The position numbers were made by a program, and so were the translations under genes. Below are positions 63,638-64,000 of a stretch of 64,000 bases of DNA, piece after piece; position 1 is the stretch's first letter; each line of letters opens with the position of its first letter. Location of the stretch: positions 1-64,000 of the forward strand of contig JAJYDN010000001.1 of the NCBI GenBank assembly GCA_021777535.1, read 5' to 3'. This DNA is from Pseudomonadota bacterium (GTDB taxonomy: Bacteria; Pseudomonadota; Gammaproteobacteria; Acidiferrobacterales; Acidiferrobacteraceae). Below the pieces are notes generated by a model. The model saw nothing but the letters and a program-made list of their open reading frames with translations, had not been told where the DNA came from and did no database searches.

Positions 63638-64000
63638 ATGGTCGTGTCTGAAGCGGGCTGCCTTGCGGGCAGAGCGATACTGGTGACGGGAGCGGGCGAC
63701 GGTCTGGGTCGTGCCGTGGCCAAGGGCTTTGCGGCGCAGGGAGCGGAAGTGGTGTTGCTGGGCCGGACACCCTCCAAGCTCGAAGCGGTTTACGATGAAA
63801 TCGTGGCGGCGGGTGGTCCGCAGCCGGCCATTTATCCCCTTGATCTTGCGGGAGCCAGCGCCAAGGAGTACCGGGATCTGGCGAAGGCCCTGCGCGAGCA
63901 GGTCGGCCATCTCGAGGGTCTGTTGCACAACGCCGCGATCCTCGAGTTGCTCACGCCTCTCGATGTGCACCAGTTCGATGTGTGGGAGCGCACGATGCGG
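63638..64000 (+). CDS. short-chain dehydrogenase/reductase, truncated by window edge
   Basis: An open frame runs from ATG 63638 to the right edge (121 codons, no stop). It has the Rossmann dinucleotide motif LVTGAGDGLGRAVA (about 17-30), LLGRTPSKLEAV, the D-x-D-like YPLDLAG, and LLHNAAILELLTPL (the NNAG-equivalent). This pattern matches the YciK group of SDR proteins. The catalytic Ser-Tyr-Lys lies beyond the window. GTG 63644 is an alternative start. It follows the cytochrome gene by 12 bases. Confidence 0.85.
   Translation, partial: MVVSEAGCLAGRAILVTGAGDGLGRAVAKGFAAQGAEVVLLGRTPSKLEAVYDEIVAAGGPQPAIYPLDLAGASAKEYRDLAKALREQVGHLEGLLHNAAILELLTPLDVHQFDVWERTMR

Noticed and set aside
1-64000. CRISPR array, prophage, complete insertion sequence or rRNA operon
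   Set aside because: I saw no regularly spaced repeats, phage structural genes, transposase or integrase genes, or rRNA sequence anywhere in the window.

Overview
The window is GC-rich bacterial DNA (roughly 60% GC or more by eye) packed with genes. Several gene orders are classic for Gammaproteobacteria: uvrC-pgsA-tRNA-Gly-tRNA-Cys, and rsmI divergent from lpoA-diaA/gmhA-BON lipoprotein. A quinol oxidase divergent from a DoxX/DoxD-like protein, a copper-export locus and a dihaem cytochrome c fit an aerobic, possibly sulfur- or metal-exposed chemolithotroph; an Acidiferrobacter-like organism would fit, but that is a low-confidence inference. I saw no phage, complete insertion sequence, rRNA or CRISPR array. 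Layout: 1-6.8 kb holds murein recycling (L,D-transpeptidase fragment, nagZ), DNA repair (family 5 uracil-DNA glycosylase, uvrC), pgsA, two tRNAs, a DEDDh exonuclease, a small unknown gene and an orphan PqiC-like lipoprotein. 6.8-31.3 kb is a single 24-kb alpha-glucan/trehalose block: a divergent GH15 glucoamylase, then glgB-glgE-treS/mak-glgX-treZ-pgi-glgA-glgC-GH57-malQ on the plus strand, closed by a convergent glgP. It encodes both the ADP-glucose route (GlgC, GlgA) and the maltose-1-phosphate route (TreS-Mak, GlgE) to glycogen, one shared branching enzyme and a full degradation set. 31.5-37.2 kb has a duplicated DoxD-like membrane protein facing away from cyoABCD, with a near-consensus FNR/ANR box between them. 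37.4-41.2 kb has a DUF1451 zinc-ribbon protein, a formyltransferase-propeller fusion and an MFS transporter. 41.5-46.7 kb has a DUF2892 protein, an unknown gene, copA, copZ, a glutaredoxin-like gene translationally coupled to copZ, and a second MFS transporter. 46.7-54.1 kb has a beta-CASP metallo-hydrolase behind a possible class II FNR promoter, an unusual Arg/His/Trp-rich secreted protein, gmhB with a family 9 glycosyltransferase, a DUF202 protein, a HemK-family methyltransferase and a dGTPase. 54.4-56.8 kb has a beta-helix lipoprotein convergent with an outer-membrane barrel-like protein. 56.9-61.9 kb is a tight minus-strand operon lpoA-gmhA/diaA-BON lipoprotein-rfaE2-glcD, divergent from rsmI. 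The right edge has a dihaem cytochrome c and the start of a short-chain dehydrogenase. How the genes work together: trehalose is converted by TreS to maltose and phosphorylated by the fused maltokinase; GlgE polymerises it, GlgB branches it. GlgC and GlgA supply a second polymerising route from glucose-1-phosphate. GlgP, GlgX, MalQ, GH15 and GH57 mobilise or remodel the polymer, Pgi links glucose-6-phosphate to central metabolism, and TreZ would release trehalose if a TreY partner exists elsewhere. GmhA, GmhB and RfaE2 are three of the ADP-heptose steps for lipopolysaccharide core.
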